Source of the DNA: an uncultured Deferribacteres bacterium
GTDB lineage: Bacteria > Zhuqueibacterota > JdFR-76 > DREG01
Assembly: GCA_913009825.1 (NCBI GenBank)
Contig: CAJVYQ010000011.1
Span: 41,571 to 105,570, forward strand
Length of the DNA stretch: 64,000 bases
Direction: 5' to 3'
The notes under the pieces are model-generated. The model saw nothing but the letters and a program-made list of their open reading frames with translations, searched no databases and had not been told where the DNA came from. Shown one piece after another: positions 44,209 to 53,224 of the stretch; position 1 is the stretch's first letter; each line of letters begins with the position of its first letter. The translations under genes and the position numbers were made by a program.

Positions 44209-44982
44209 ATGTTCATCATAGGCGTTCTCTTTTTTGTTTTTGGCCTGATTTTCGGCAGTTTTCTGAATGTTTGTATTTACAGGCTGCCGCGGGGAGAATC
44301 AATTGTCTGGCCTGCCTCCCACTGTCCGGTTTGTAAAGCGGAAATTAAACCTTGGGACAATGTGCCGGTACTGAGTTTCATTGCCCTCTGCGGCAAATGT
44401 CGCAGTTGCAAGGCCAAAATTCACCGGCGCTATCCGTTAGTGGAAATGCTGACGGGAATTCTGTTCGCGGGTCTTTTCCTGAAATTCGGCCTGACCGGGG
44501 AGGTTATCACATTCCTGTTTCTGGCCGCTTTATTAGTGGTTATTACCTTCATCGATATCGAATATCAACTCATTCTGAATAAAATTACACTGCCGGGTTT
44601 GCTGTTGGGCGCCATTTTAACCTGGCAGCTTGGTTCGGTGCATTTGTGGCAGATCGGCCTGGGATTGGTTATCGGCGGCGGCTCGCTGGTGCTTGTAGCG
44701 TTGTTGGGCAAGGGCCTGTTCGGCAAGGAAAGCATGGGTATGGGAGATGTAAAAATGGCTGCTATGATCGGGGTTTTCATCGGCGCAAAAGGTGTGGCAA
44801 TCTCTCTCTTTTTGGGATTTCTGATCGCCGGTATTTTCAGCTTTGTGGGTATGGCCACTAAAAAAGTGAACCGTTCTTCATACATTCCTTTCGGGCCTTT
44901 CATTGCCGGGGGAACGCTGGTGTACATTTTTTGGGGAGAAAATATTATCACCTGGTATTTGATGTACGCCGGTTTGAAATAA
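44209..44982 (+). CDS. pilD: Prepilin peptidase (leader peptidase/N-methyltransferase)
   Basis: PilD cleaves prepilin leaders and methylates the new N-terminus. The 257-residue protein has the methylase-type N-domain with the zinc CPVC and CRSC motifs (HCPVCKAEIKPWDN, GKCRSCKAK), and about eight membrane helices. The two catalytic aspartates are in FIDIEYQLI and MGMGDVKMAA. The start follows GGGAG by 8 bases. It opens the pilus assembly locus, so it should process the pilins encoded at 54740-63490. Confidence 0.93.
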   Translation: MFIIGVLFFVFGLIFGSFLNVCIYRLPRGESIVWPASHCPVCKAEIKPWDNVPVLSFIALCGKCRSCKAKIHRRYPLVEMLTGILFAGLFLKFGLTGEVITFLFLAALLVVITFIDIEYQLILNKITLPGLLLGAILTWQLGSVHLWQIGLGLVIGGGSLVLVALLGKGLFGKESMGMGDVKMAAMIGVFIGAKGVAISLFLGFLIAGIFSFVGMATKKVNRSSYIPFGPFIAGGTLVYIFWGENIITWYLMYAGLK

Positions 44983-45009
44983 CTATTTTGTCCACTAAAC
45001 GATTGTAAA

Positions 45010-46617
45010 ATGATGAAACAAAAAGAAAAGATTAAAAATACGGAATCGGATTTGAATAAAAACCTGATTGCGCTGGATCTGCCGCAAAATCAAAAAGACA
45101 GCGACCGGAAGATAATTGTGGAGTGGTTAAATTTATTGATCGATTCGCTCTTCAAAGTGTTTGGCGAGGAGTTGCTGATTTTAAGCTGGTTGAAAAATGA
45201 AAAACATTTTTTGCTGCGCTCCGTTGATGATTTTGAAGAAAAGAGCTTGCAGAAGCCCACTCAAATGTTTCGCGATATCCTGATGAAAAATCAGGAAATC
45301 CCCGCCGGCCAGGTTTTTCCCGTTATCCATAATGATGGAAGACATGCCGGATTCCGATCCGGGAAAAAATTTTATAACCACTTCAATCAGGTTTCCATCG
45401 TTCTTTCCATGTCTGATAAACAATTTGGCTATTTGAGTATTTTTTCACCTGCTGAAGATGGGAAATGGCAAGGGTATAATAATCCGGCGTTGTTAAAATC
45501 GCCCACCGGGATAACCACCGCTTTAAAATTTCTCTGGAATTTGGTCATCCTGGACCGGGACCGGCTGAATGCAATTCTGAACGGCATGATCGACGGAGTG
45601 CTGTTCTTAAATGAAAGAGGTGACATCCTGTTCGCCAATGAACGGGCACGCTATTTTTTGGGATTAGGGGCAGAAACCTATTTGAAAATTCAAAATTTGC
45701 ATCAGGCAAAAAATCTGGACATCACAACTTATCTGGAAGAGACTATCGAAAACCGTTACGAGGCGTTAAATAAAATTAAAAAAGTTGCGTCACTGAATAA
45801 GATTTTGGGGATCAACATTCAAAAACTCCACGATCCCAATCACCCGTTGTTGGGTTGGATGGCTATCATTCGGGATGTGACATCCGATTGGGAAATGGAC
45901 CGGCTGCGACAGGAGTTTATTGCCAAAATTACCCACGAACTGCATTCGCCGCTGACGGTGATTTCCGAAGGCGTCGCTCTTGTTTTGGAAGAGAAGGCGG
46001 GGAAGATCAACCGGGATCAGAGAAAATGCCTGCAATATGCCAAAGACAGTATTTCCAGAATGGACCGGCTGATCGAAAACCTGCTTAAAATAACTAAATT
46101 AGAAGTGATCGACGAGGAACTGGACCGCAGGAGAACGGTCTCTGTGCTGCGTGTTTTGAAGAGATTACTGGATTCCTACGAAGGAAGGATAAAGACAAAA
46201 AAGATACGGCTTGAGAAAATCCTGCCGGAGTCAACGGTTCAGATAAGAATGGACAGAGATCAGTTAACTCAGGTTTTTGTCAACCTGTTAGAAAACGCTT
46301 TCAAATACACGCCGGAAAATGGTGTGATTGAAATCGGTTTAAAAGAAGAATTCGAGAAAATGGTGTGCTGGGTTTCGGATACGGGGATCGGCATTCCGGC
46401 GGATCAAAAGGGGAAAATATTTGAAAAATTCTACCGTGTTGAGAATGATACCAATCAAAATATCCGCGGTCATGGATTGGGGCTGGCCATTGTCAGGGAG
46501 ATTATTGTTAGATACAAGGGAAAGATTTGGGTAGAGTCCGAAGAAGGAAAAGGCAGCCGGTTTATTTTTACCCTGCCGATTGTAACGGTTCAGGATGAAG
46601 AAATTTTGGATGAATAA
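45010..46617 (+). CDS. PAS-domain sensor histidine kinase
   Basis: The 535-residue protein has no membrane helix, so it is likely a soluble kinase. An N-terminal sensor of about 170 residues of unknown fold is followed by a PAS domain (RLNAILNGMIDGVLFLNERG) and a short linker. HisKA is at about 300 (FIAKITHELHSPLTVISEG, phosphorylated His in THELHSP). The HATPase domain has N box VNLLENAFKYTPENG and G boxes SDTGIGIPADQKGKIFEKF and GHGLGLAIVREI. The response-regulator gene begins 3 bases after it, its likely partner. Its place in the pilus locus suggests control of piliation. Confidence 0.9.
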   Translation: MMKQKEKIKNTESDLNKNLIALDLPQNQKDSDRKIIVEWLNLLIDSLFKVFGEELLILSWLKNEKHFLLRSVDDFEEKSLQKPTQMFRDILMKNQEIPAGQVFPVIHNDGRHAGFRSGKKFYNHFNQVSIVLSMSDKQFGYLSIFSPAEDGKWQGYNNPALLKSPTGITTALKFLWNLVILDRDRLNAILNGMIDGVLFLNERGDILFANERARYFLGLGAETYLKIQNLHQAKNLDITTYLEETIENRYEALNKIKKVASLNKILGINIQKLHDPNHPLLGWMAIIRDVTSDWEMDRLRQEFIAKITHELHSPLTVISEGVALVLEEKAGKINRDQRKCLQYAKDSISRMDRLIENLLKITKLEVIDEELDRRRTVSVLRVLKRLLDSYEGRIKTKKIRLEKILPESTVQIRMDRDQLTQVFVNLLENAFKYTPENGVIEIGLKEEFEKMVCWVSDTGIGIPADQKGKIFEKFYRVENDTNQNIRGHGLGLAIVREIIVRYKGKIWVESEEGKGSRFIFTLPIVTVQDEEILDE

Positions 46618-46620
46618 CCG

Positions 46621-46989
46621 ATGAAAAAGAAACGAATATTGGTGGTTGACGATCACCCTCCGGTTGTCGACATGATCAAAATCAGACTTGAATATGAGGG
46701 ATATGAAGTGCTGGAAGCGTATGACGGCCAGGAGGGGTTGACCAAAGCCAGGGAGAATAATCCGGATTTGATTATTTTGGATGTGATGCTGCCCAAAATG
46801 AACGGGTACAAAGTAAGCCGGTTTTTGAAATTTGACAGAAAATACCGCCATATTCCCATTATCATGCTGACTTCCCGGGCGAAACGGTCCGATGCCGAGA
46901 AGGGGAAAATAACCGGTGCGGACGCTTACCTTTTTAAGCCGTACGACCCGAAACGACTGTTAGGATTGATCGAAAAATTTACGCAATAA
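46621..46989 (+). CDS. Single-domain response regulator (CheY-like)
   Basis: The 122-residue protein is a receiver domain only: acidic pair DD at 10-11, phosphoacceptor Asp54 in LIILDVMLPKMNG, Thr/Ser switch in MLTSRAKR and Lys in YLFKPYDPK. It follows the kinase gene by 3 bases. Without an output domain it may act by protein contact, for example on the ATPases encoded nearby, like PilG/PilH-type regulators. It resembles the second receiver at 49667-50089 in many positions. Confidence 0.9.
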   Translation: MKKKRILVVDDHPPVVDMIKIRLEYEGYEVLEAYDGQEGLTKARENNPDLIILDVMLPKMNGYKVSRFLKFDRKYRHIPIIMLTSRAKRSDAEKGKITGADAYLFKPYDPKRLLGLIEKFTQ

Positions 46990-47008
46990 TTTTTAGAAGA
47001 GGTGCGTG

Positions 47009-47866
47009 ATGGTAAGTACCGATGAAATGGTTGAAATTTTGGACAAAGTGTATGATTTACCCACTTTACCGACGGTTTATATGCGAATAAGTAACCTGAT
47101 GAACCGGGATGATATCTCTGTAAAGGATATTGGTGATGTGATTGCTACCGACCAATCGATCACAATAAAAATATTGCGATTGGTGAATTCCACGTTTTAC
47201 GGCTTCAGCCGGAAAATTGTGTCCATTCAGCAGGCGATTGTTTTGATGGGGTTTAATACCATTCGGAATACGGTTTTGTCTGTTTCGGTATTTGATGAAT
47301 TTTCAGAAATGGACAATGAATATTTTAATCTAAACCGGTTTTGGCAACATTCCATCGCCTGTGGGATTATTTCCGCTACCGTGGATAAAAGCTTGAACAC
47401 CGGTTTCCGGGATGAAGTGTTTGTTTCCGGACTGCTGCACGATATCGGGAAAATCATTTTAAATAAATATTTTTCCACGGAATTTGGTCAAATATTGGCT
47501 CATGCAAAGAAGAATCATACCTCTTTTTATGAGAGTGAACGGGCGATAATCGGTTTTTCCCATAATGACCTGGGTGAATATTTATGCGATAAATGGAAAT
47601 TACCATTTCCCCTGGTTGAATCCGTTGCCCTGCATCATCAGCCGGATAATATCCGCAGCAGTCCCAAGTTGGTTTCCATTATCCATTTAGCGGATACTTT
47701 TTCTTATTATTTGCAATCAGGATATTTAAATGATTTTAAACAACCACAACTGTCCCCTTTTATTCTGGAAGAGCTGGACATTAAAAAGGAAACCGTGCGC
47801 GACCTTTTTAAAGGCGTTAAACAGGAATATGAAAAGAGTATGGAACTGTTTTCTTTCATTAATTAG
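47009..47866 (+). CDS. HDOD-domain signalling protein
   Basis: The ATG at 47009 is preceded by GAGGTG; a GTG three bases before is too close to it. The 285-residue protein has an HDOD domain from about residue 10 (LPTLPTVYMRISNLMN, then LRLVNSTFYGF and AIVLMGFNTIRNTVLS), with an HD-like part GLLHDIGKIILNKYF near residue 147. HDOD proteins relay signals in motility and pilus control, often with GGDEF/EAL partners. The stop codon falls within a solo family C end, so the C-terminus may have been altered by insertion. Confidence 0.88.
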   Translation: MVSTDEMVEILDKVYDLPTLPTVYMRISNLMNRDDISVKDIGDVIATDQSITIKILRLVNSTFYGFSRKIVSIQQAIVLMGFNTIRNTVLSVSVFDEFSEMDNEYFNLNRFWQHSIACGIISATVDKSLNTGFRDEVFVSGLLHDIGKIILNKYFSTEFGQILAHAKKNHTSFYESERAIIGFSHNDLGEYLCDKWKLPFPLVESVALHHQPDNIRSSPKLVSIIHLADTFSYYLQSGYLNDFKQPQLSPFILEELDIKKETVRDLFKGVKQEYEKSMELFSFIN

Positions 47867-47880
47867 TGTCTGAACGAAAG
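47863..47880. repeat. Solo terminal repeat of MITE family C overlapping the HDOD stop codon
   Basis: TTAGTGTCTGAACGAAAG matches the end of copy C1. Its TAG supplies the stop of the HDOD gene. No second end is present downstream before the pilB gene. Confidence 0.6.
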
Positions 47881-47952
47881 CCCGTTTTTTTATCATTCCC
47901 GAATAGTTACCAGTTCATTTTAAGAACCTCATCGACAAAGTGAAAAGCACGA

Positions 47953-49656
47953 ATGCTGAAGAAGAAAACCCAGATGATTGGCGAAATATTAATCGGTAAG
48001 AACATCATTTCACCCGATCAATTGCATCAAGCTTTGGAAGAACAGAAAATCACTCAAAATGAATTGGGGCAGATTCTTCTTAAATTGGACTATATTACAG
48101 AGCAGGATCTGGCTGTTGCTTTATCCGAGCAGTTGGAAATTCCGTTTATTGCATTGGAAGATTACGAAATCGATGAAGACTCGTTAAAGTTTCTTCCGGT
48201 AGAGATCGCCCAGCAATTTTCCGTCATGCCTCTTTTTACTATCGATGGTGTGCTGACTGTCGTCATGGCCAATCCTCTTAATATTACCGCCATCGATGCA
48301 ATCCGCAGCGCTTCCGGTAAACAGGTGGAACCTGCCATCTCCACGCCAAAAGAAATTCAGATAGCAATCGAGCAATTCTATGGTTCAACGGCGCAAATTA
48401 CCTCTTCGATGGATGAAGTTTTACAGACGCTGGAAGCGGAGTCGGCAGACGTAGAAGAAGAATCGCAGCCGGAGGAGGATCTGCGGCAATTAGCTGAGGA
48501 TCAACCGGTGGTTAAATTGGTGAACATGATCCTGGCTCAGGCGATTCGCGATCATGCATCGGACATTCATATCGAACCGGAGGAGGATATTGTGCGGGTC
48601 CGTTTCCGGATAGACGGGATTCTTCATGAAATTTTTACACCGCCGAAACATCTGCAGGCCGCCATTATCTCCAGGCTGAAAATATTAGCCGAGATGGATA
48701 TTGCCGAACACCGTATTCCTCAGGATGGCCGGTTTCGTATCCGGTTAGACAACCGTGAGATCGATCTGCGGGTGTCCACCCTGCCTACAGCGTATGGTGA
48801 GAATGTGGTGATGCGCTTGCTGGATAAAAGCAGCATCCTGATGAATATCAAAGACCTGGGATTTACAAATGAAAATTATGCTACAATGGAAGAGATTTTA
48901 TCCAGTTCCTATGGTATTATTCTGGTTACAGGGCCAACAGGAAGCGGAAAAACAACCACCCTGTACAGCGGGTTAAACTATCTGAATTCCATTGAAAAAA
49001 ATATTATAACCGTAGAAGACCCCATCGAGTACCGTCTTAAAATGATTCGTCAGTCTCAGGTAAATCCCAAAGCAGGCATGACCTTTGCAAGCGGTTTGCG
49101 CTCCATTCTGCGGCAGGATCCGGACATCATTATGGTTGGGGAGATCCGGGACAGCGAAACAGCCAATATTGCCCTTCAGGCAGCTTTGACCGGCCACCTG
49201 GTACTATCAACATTGCATACCAACGATGCAGTTGGCGCGCTCTCACGGATGCAGGAGATGGGAGTGGAGCCATTCTTACTTGCTTCGGCCGCCGTCGGTG
49301 TTATTGCCCAGCGTCTGGTGCGCAAAATCTGTGACCGATGCAAAGAAAAGTACAAACCCGGCAGACATCTTTTACAGAGGCTTGGGATGAACCCGGATAA
49401 AGTGTACACGTTTTACCGCGGCAAAGGTTGTGTGGCATGTAAGGAAACCGGATATCGCGGCAGACAGGGTATTTATGAAATCCTAAAAGTTGACGATAAA
49501 ATAAAAGAAATGGTGATTGCCAATTTTTCTGAAGATAAAATTAAGGCGTTTGCTATTAAAAACGGGATGCGCATTCTGAAACATGACGGCATTCTGAATG
49601 TATTGCAGGGAAAAACAACAATCGAAGAAGTGATGCGGGTAATAAATATTGATTGA
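47953..49656 (+). CDS. pilB: Type IV pilus assembly/type II secretion ATPase (PilB/GspE type), first copy
   Basis: The 567-residue protein has the PilB order. MshEN (T2SSE_N) domain at residues 10-150 (IGEILIGKNIISPDQLHQAL, LGQILLKLDYITEQDL), an Asp/Glu-rich linker, then the ATPase with Walker A TGPTGSGKTTTLYSGL near residue 327, Walker B/Asp box RQDPDIIMVGEIRD, His box STLHTNDAVGAL and the zinc tetracysteine CDRC...GCVACKETGYRGR. MshEN domains with this LG-x-x-L pattern can bind c-di-GMP. It powers pilus extension with PilC. It is followed by a response regulator and a second ATPase of the same type. Confidence 0.9.
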   Translation: MLKKKTQMIGEILIGKNIISPDQLHQALEEQKITQNELGQILLKLDYITEQDLAVALSEQLEIPFIALEDYEIDEDSLKFLPVEIAQQFSVMPLFTIDGVLTVVMANPLNITAIDAIRSASGKQVEPAISTPKEIQIAIEQFYGSTAQITSSMDEVLQTLEAESADVEEESQPEEDLRQLAEDQPVVKLVNMILAQAIRDHASDIHIEPEEDIVRVRFRIDGILHEIFTPPKHLQAAIISRLKILAEMDIAEHRIPQDGRFRIRLDNREIDLRVSTLPTAYGENVVMRLLDKSSILMNIKDLGFTNENYATMEEILSSSYGIILVTGPTGSGKTTTLYSGLNYLNSIEKNIITVEDPIEYRLKMIRQSQVNPKAGMTFASGLRSILRQDPDIIMVGEIRDSETANIALQAALTGHLVLSTLHTNDAVGALSRMQEMGVEPFLLASAAVGVIAQRLVRKICDRCKEKYKPGRHLLQRLGMNPDKVYTFYRGKGCVACKETGYRGRQGIYEILKVDDKIKEMVIANFSEDKIKAFAIKNGMRILKHDGILNVLQGKTTIEEVMRVINID

Positions 49657-49666
49657 TGAGGATGAA

Positions 49667-50089
49667 ATGGTGAAAAAAAGAATTTTGGTTGTCGACGATG
49701 TGCGGGAAACTTTGTTAGCCCTTAAAATCCGGTTGGAGTATGCAAATTACGAAGTGTTGACCGCCACCGACGGGGAAATGGGCTTGAAGATGGCCAGGGA
49801 AGTAAATCCGGATCTGATTCTTTTGGATGTAATGCTGCCCAAAATCGACGGTTTCTCCGTTTGTCGTCTGCTGAAATTTGACGAGGATTATGAAAATATC
49901 CCCATTGTCATGTTGACGGCGAAAGGGCAGGATAAAGACAGAGAGACCGGCAAGCAGGTTGGCGCCGATGTTTATCTGACAAAACCATATAATATCAAGG
50001 AGTTGCTTGGCCACATCAAAATGCTTGCCAGTGATGCCTATATTCCGCCCAAATATAATAGTTTACTTCATTCTCAATCGAAAAACTAA
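49667..50089 (+). CDS. Single-domain response regulator between two PilB-type ATPases
   Basis: The ATG at 49667 follows GAGGAT by three bases and lies just after the pilB stop; the frame before it overlaps pilB. The 140-residue protein is a receiver domain (VVDDVRETLL, LLDVMLPKIDGF, MLTAKGQDKD, LTKPYNIKEL) with a 20-residue tail lacking a known output domain. It shares many positions with the receiver at 46621-46989, so they are likely old duplicates. Its place between two ATPase genes suggests it controls one or both. Confidence 0.9.
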   Translation: MVKKRILVVDDVRETLLALKIRLEYANYEVLTATDGEMGLKMAREVNPDLILLDVMLPKIDGFSVCRLLKFDEDYENIPIVMLTAKGQDKDRETGKQVGADVYLTKPYNIKELLGHIKMLASDAYIPPKYNSLLHSQSKN

Positions 50090-50106
50090 CATTTCACGGA
50101 GGGAAT

Positions 50107-51798
50107 TTGCCGCGTAAAAATGTTTTATTAGGCGATTTTTTACTCGATCAAAAACTGATCACTCAAGATGAACTGCGACAGGGATTAAAGCACCAGAAAG
50201 AAACCGGAAAACTTTTGGGCCGGTGTTTTATTGAACTGGGAATCATAGATGAAAGGACGCTGATCAAAGCGCTCAGCGAGCAGATGGGAGTGCAGTATGT
50301 TTCGTTGAAGAAATACAACATCGATGATGGGGTGATCCAACTCGTGCCGGAAGATTTTGCCCGTAAGAACAAAGTGATCCCCCTGTTCCGTATTGAAAAA
50401 AAATTAACCGTCGGTATGGTTAATCCGCTGGACATCATCACCATCGACAGCCTGACCCAACTTACCAGGATGCAGATTGAAACGATGGTTTGCCACGAAC
50501 GTGATGTGGAAAATGCCATCAATCAATATTATAAAAGCACGGGAAATTTTAGTGATGCCATGGAGGATTATGATGTCGAGCAGGCAGAAGAGAATGATCC
50601 TGAGCAGGATGAAAACCATCTGCGGTTGCAGGCAGAAGAAGGGCCTGTAATTAAACTGGTGAATCTGATTCTCATGCAGGCCATCAAAGACGGCGCCAGC
50701 GATATTCATATCCAGCCGCGGGAAAAATTAATTAGCGTGAAATACCGGATCGACGGCATGTTGTACGAGGTGTTCTCGCCGCCTAAAAATATGCAGTTGG
50801 CCATCGCTTCCCGTGTGAAAATTTTGTCCAATTTGAATATTGCCGAGAGGCGTCTGCCCCAGGATGGCCGGTTTCGTCAGAAAATGGACGGCCGCGTCAT
50901 CGATTTCCGTGTTTCAACTTTTCCCACCGCAAATGGTGAAAACATCGTTATGCGTTTGCTGGACAATTCCAAGACGATGCTGGGTTTTGATGAATTGGGC
51001 ATGGGGGCGCAATCGATCGAAGATATTCGTGTTATCGTCAATAAACCGTACGGCATCTTTCTGGTAACCGGGCCTACCGGGAGTGGTAAATCTACCACGT
51101 TATATACTGCGCTTAGAGAAATAGATACGCCGGATAAAAATATTATCACCATGGAAGACCCCATCGAATATAACCTGGACACCATCCGCCAGGCTCAGGT
51201 GAATACAAAAATTGGGATGACCTTTGCCAGGGGTTTGCGGGCTATTCTGCGCCAGGACCCGGATGTAGTGATGGTTGGTGAAATCCGTGATCTTGAGACG
51301 GCGGAAGTGGCCATAAAAGCAGCGCTGACGGGTCACCTGGTTCTGAGCACCCTGCACACAAATGATGCCGCCGGGGCGGTGACCAGATTGATCGATATGG
51401 GGATTGAGCCGTTTCTGGTTGCTTCGGCAGTGCAAGGTGTACTGGCGCAGCGGTTGGTGCGTAGAATTTGCAAATATTGTGTGCACGAATACCAGCCGGA
51501 AAAGAGATATGTGGATGTTCTGGGCAAGGTTGGCGGCGAAAGTGAAAAAAATGAATTTGTGCGGGGAAAAGGTTGTCCGCGCTGTAAAAAAACCGGTTAC
51601 AAAGGCCGCCTGGGAATTTATGAACTGTTAAAGATAGATGATGATTTGAAAGATATGATTAACAAAGGGGTGAATTCAACAGAACTTAATAAAGCGGCCC
51701 AAGCGAAAGGTATGAAAACCATGCTCCAGGATGGTCTGGAGAAAGTGGATGCAGGCAAAACAACGATTGAAGAGGTGTTCAGAGTAACCCAGGTGTAA
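50107..51798 (+). CDS. pilB: Type IV pilus assembly/type II secretion ATPase (PilB/GspE type), second copy
   Basis: The start is read as TTG at 50107 because GGAGGG lies four to five bases before it and the next residues (PRKNVLLGDFLLDQKL) match the MshEN opening; no ATG serves better. The 563-residue protein has the MshEN domain, Walker A TGPTGSGKSTTLYTAL, RQDPDVVMVGEIRD, LSTLHTNDAAGAVTR and a tetracysteine (CKYC, then GCPRCKKTGYKGR). It resembles the first copy throughout but is clearly diverged. One copy may work in a type II-like system or under different conditions. No PilT-type ATPase is seen. Confidence 0.88.
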   Translation: MPRKNVLLGDFLLDQKLITQDELRQGLKHQKETGKLLGRCFIELGIIDERTLIKALSEQMGVQYVSLKKYNIDDGVIQLVPEDFARKNKVIPLFRIEKKLTVGMVNPLDIITIDSLTQLTRMQIETMVCHERDVENAINQYYKSTGNFSDAMEDYDVEQAEENDPEQDENHLRLQAEEGPVIKLVNLILMQAIKDGASDIHIQPREKLISVKYRIDGMLYEVFSPPKNMQLAIASRVKILSNLNIAERRLPQDGRFRQKMDGRVIDFRVSTFPTANGENIVMRLLDNSKTMLGFDELGMGAQSIEDIRVIVNKPYGIFLVTGPTGSGKSTTLYTALREIDTPDKNIITMEDPIEYNLDTIRQAQVNTKIGMTFARGLRAILRQDPDVVMVGEIRDLETAEVAIKAALTGHLVLSTLHTNDAAGAVTRLIDMGIEPFLVASAVQGVLAQRLVRRICKYCVHEYQPEKRYVDVLGKVGGESEKNEFVRGKGCPRCKKTGYKGRLGIYELLKIDDDLKDMINKGVNSTELNKAAQAKGMKTMLQDGLEKVDAGKTTIEEVFRVTQV

Positions 51799-51815
51799 CC
51801 GCGGAAGGAAAGAAA

Positions 51816-53207
51816 ATGAAAGTAAGACCCAATATTTTGGTGATTGATGATGAAGAAGAATTTTTAGAATGCGTGCGTGATATTTTTGGAAAATGGGGGT
51901 ATGAGATCGATACGGCCATAACCGGGTACGAAGGGTTGCAGCGCATGAGTTTGTATCATTATGATCTGATTTTGTTGGATGTTATTATGCCGTTAATCAA
52001 CGGCATAGAAACATTGAAGAGGATCAGGAAAACAGACAGGAATGTGGCGGTGATTGTGCTGACGGCCGATGGACGGGTAGATACGGCGGTTCAGGCTATG
52101 AAAAGCGGCGCTTATGATTATGTCACCAAACCGGTCGATTGGAATAAATTGAAAGTCATTCTGAAAAATGCCATGACTATTCGCTCCCTGCGCAAAAAAG
52201 TGGACCGTCTGCAAAATCAATTACGCAATAAGTATGAAAACGCCAATATCATCGGCAGCGGCCCCAAAATGCGGGAAGTGTACCAATCTCTGGACCGGGT
52301 GATCGATTCGAATGTCACCGTGATTATCCGGGGAGAGAGCGGTACCGGGAAAGAGCTGTTGGCCCGGGCCATCCATTTCAACGGTCATCGTAAGGAGATG
52401 CCTTTTGTTGCGGTTAATTGCGCCGCCATCCCGGAGACACTGCTGGAAAGTGAACTGTTCGGCCATGAAAAAGGTTCTTTCACCGGGGCAATATTCAAAC
52501 GGGTGGGGAAATTTGAACAGGCACACCGCGGCACTATTTTTCTGGATGAAATCGGTGAAATGAGTAAACCGACGCAGGCAAAAATTTTGCGGGCGCTGCA
52601 GGAGAAGCGAATCGAACGAGTAGGCGGCAATACCAATATCGATGTGGATGTGCGTGTTCTTTCCGCCACTAATAAAAATCTGGAAGACGAAATTAAAAAA
52701 GGCAATTTCCGTGAGGACCTCTATTACCGTTTGAGCGTTTACCCGGTACAATTACCGCCGCTGCGGGAGCGTCGCGAGGATATTCCTCAGTTAGTCGCTT
52801 TCTTTTTGGATAAATTCAACAAAAGAATGCGGCGGAAAGTGAAGTCGGTTTCGGACCGGGCGCTGGAACATTTGATGAATTACAACTGGCCGGGCAATGT
52901 GAGAGAGCTGGAAAATATTCTGGAACGTTCCATGCTTAATTGCGCCGGCGAGATGCTTTTACCCGAACATCTGCCGATCATCGTATCGGCTTACGAAATA
53001 AACAGTCTGGCCGACAATTTTCATATCGATTTCCAAAAAGCCATCGCTTTGGCCCGGAATGTTCCTGCCTGGGACGATGTGGAAAAAGAGGTTTGCCGTC
53101 TGGCGCTGAAGCTGACAAACCGCAATATTTCCGAAGCGGCGGTCCGTTTGGGGATCGGCCGTACTACGCTGTACCGCAAATTGAAAAAGTATGATCTGTT
53201 TATATAA
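51816..53207 (+). CDS. Sigma-54-dependent response regulator (NtrC/PilR type)
   Basis: The 463-residue protein has a receiver domain (VIDDEEEFLE, LLDVIMPLINGIETL, KPVDWNK), then an AAA+ domain with Walker A GESGTGKELLARAIH near residue 172, the sigma-54 contact loop GSFTGA near residue 232 (variant of GAFTGA), FLDEIGEM and GNVRELENILERSML. A Fis-type helix-turn-helix closes it (NISEAAVRLGIGRTTLYRKL). It lies directly before pilC, and a sigma-54 promoter match stands before pilA, so control of pilin expression is likely, as PilR does. Its kinase may be the one at 45010. Confidence 0.93.
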   Translation: MKVRPNILVIDDEEEFLECVRDIFGKWGYEIDTAITGYEGLQRMSLYHYDLILLDVIMPLINGIETLKRIRKTDRNVAVIVLTADGRVDTAVQAMKSGAYDYVTKPVDWNKLKVILKNAMTIRSLRKKVDRLQNQLRNKYENANIIGSGPKMREVYQSLDRVIDSNVTVIIRGESGTGKELLARAIHFNGHRKEMPFVAVNCAAIPETLLESELFGHEKGSFTGAIFKRVGKFEQAHRGTIFLDEIGEMSKPTQAKILRALQEKRIERVGGNTNIDVDVRVLSATNKNLEDEIKKGNFREDLYYRLSVYPVQLPPLRERREDIPQLVAFFLDKFNKRMRRKVKSVSDRALEHLMNYNWPGNVRELENILERSMLNCAGEMLLPEHLPIIVSAYEINSLADNFHIDFQKAIALARNVPAWDDVEKEVCRLALKLTNRNISEAAVRLGIGRTTLYRKLKKYDLFI

Positions 53208-53224
53208 AAAATGTGGTTGTAAGC

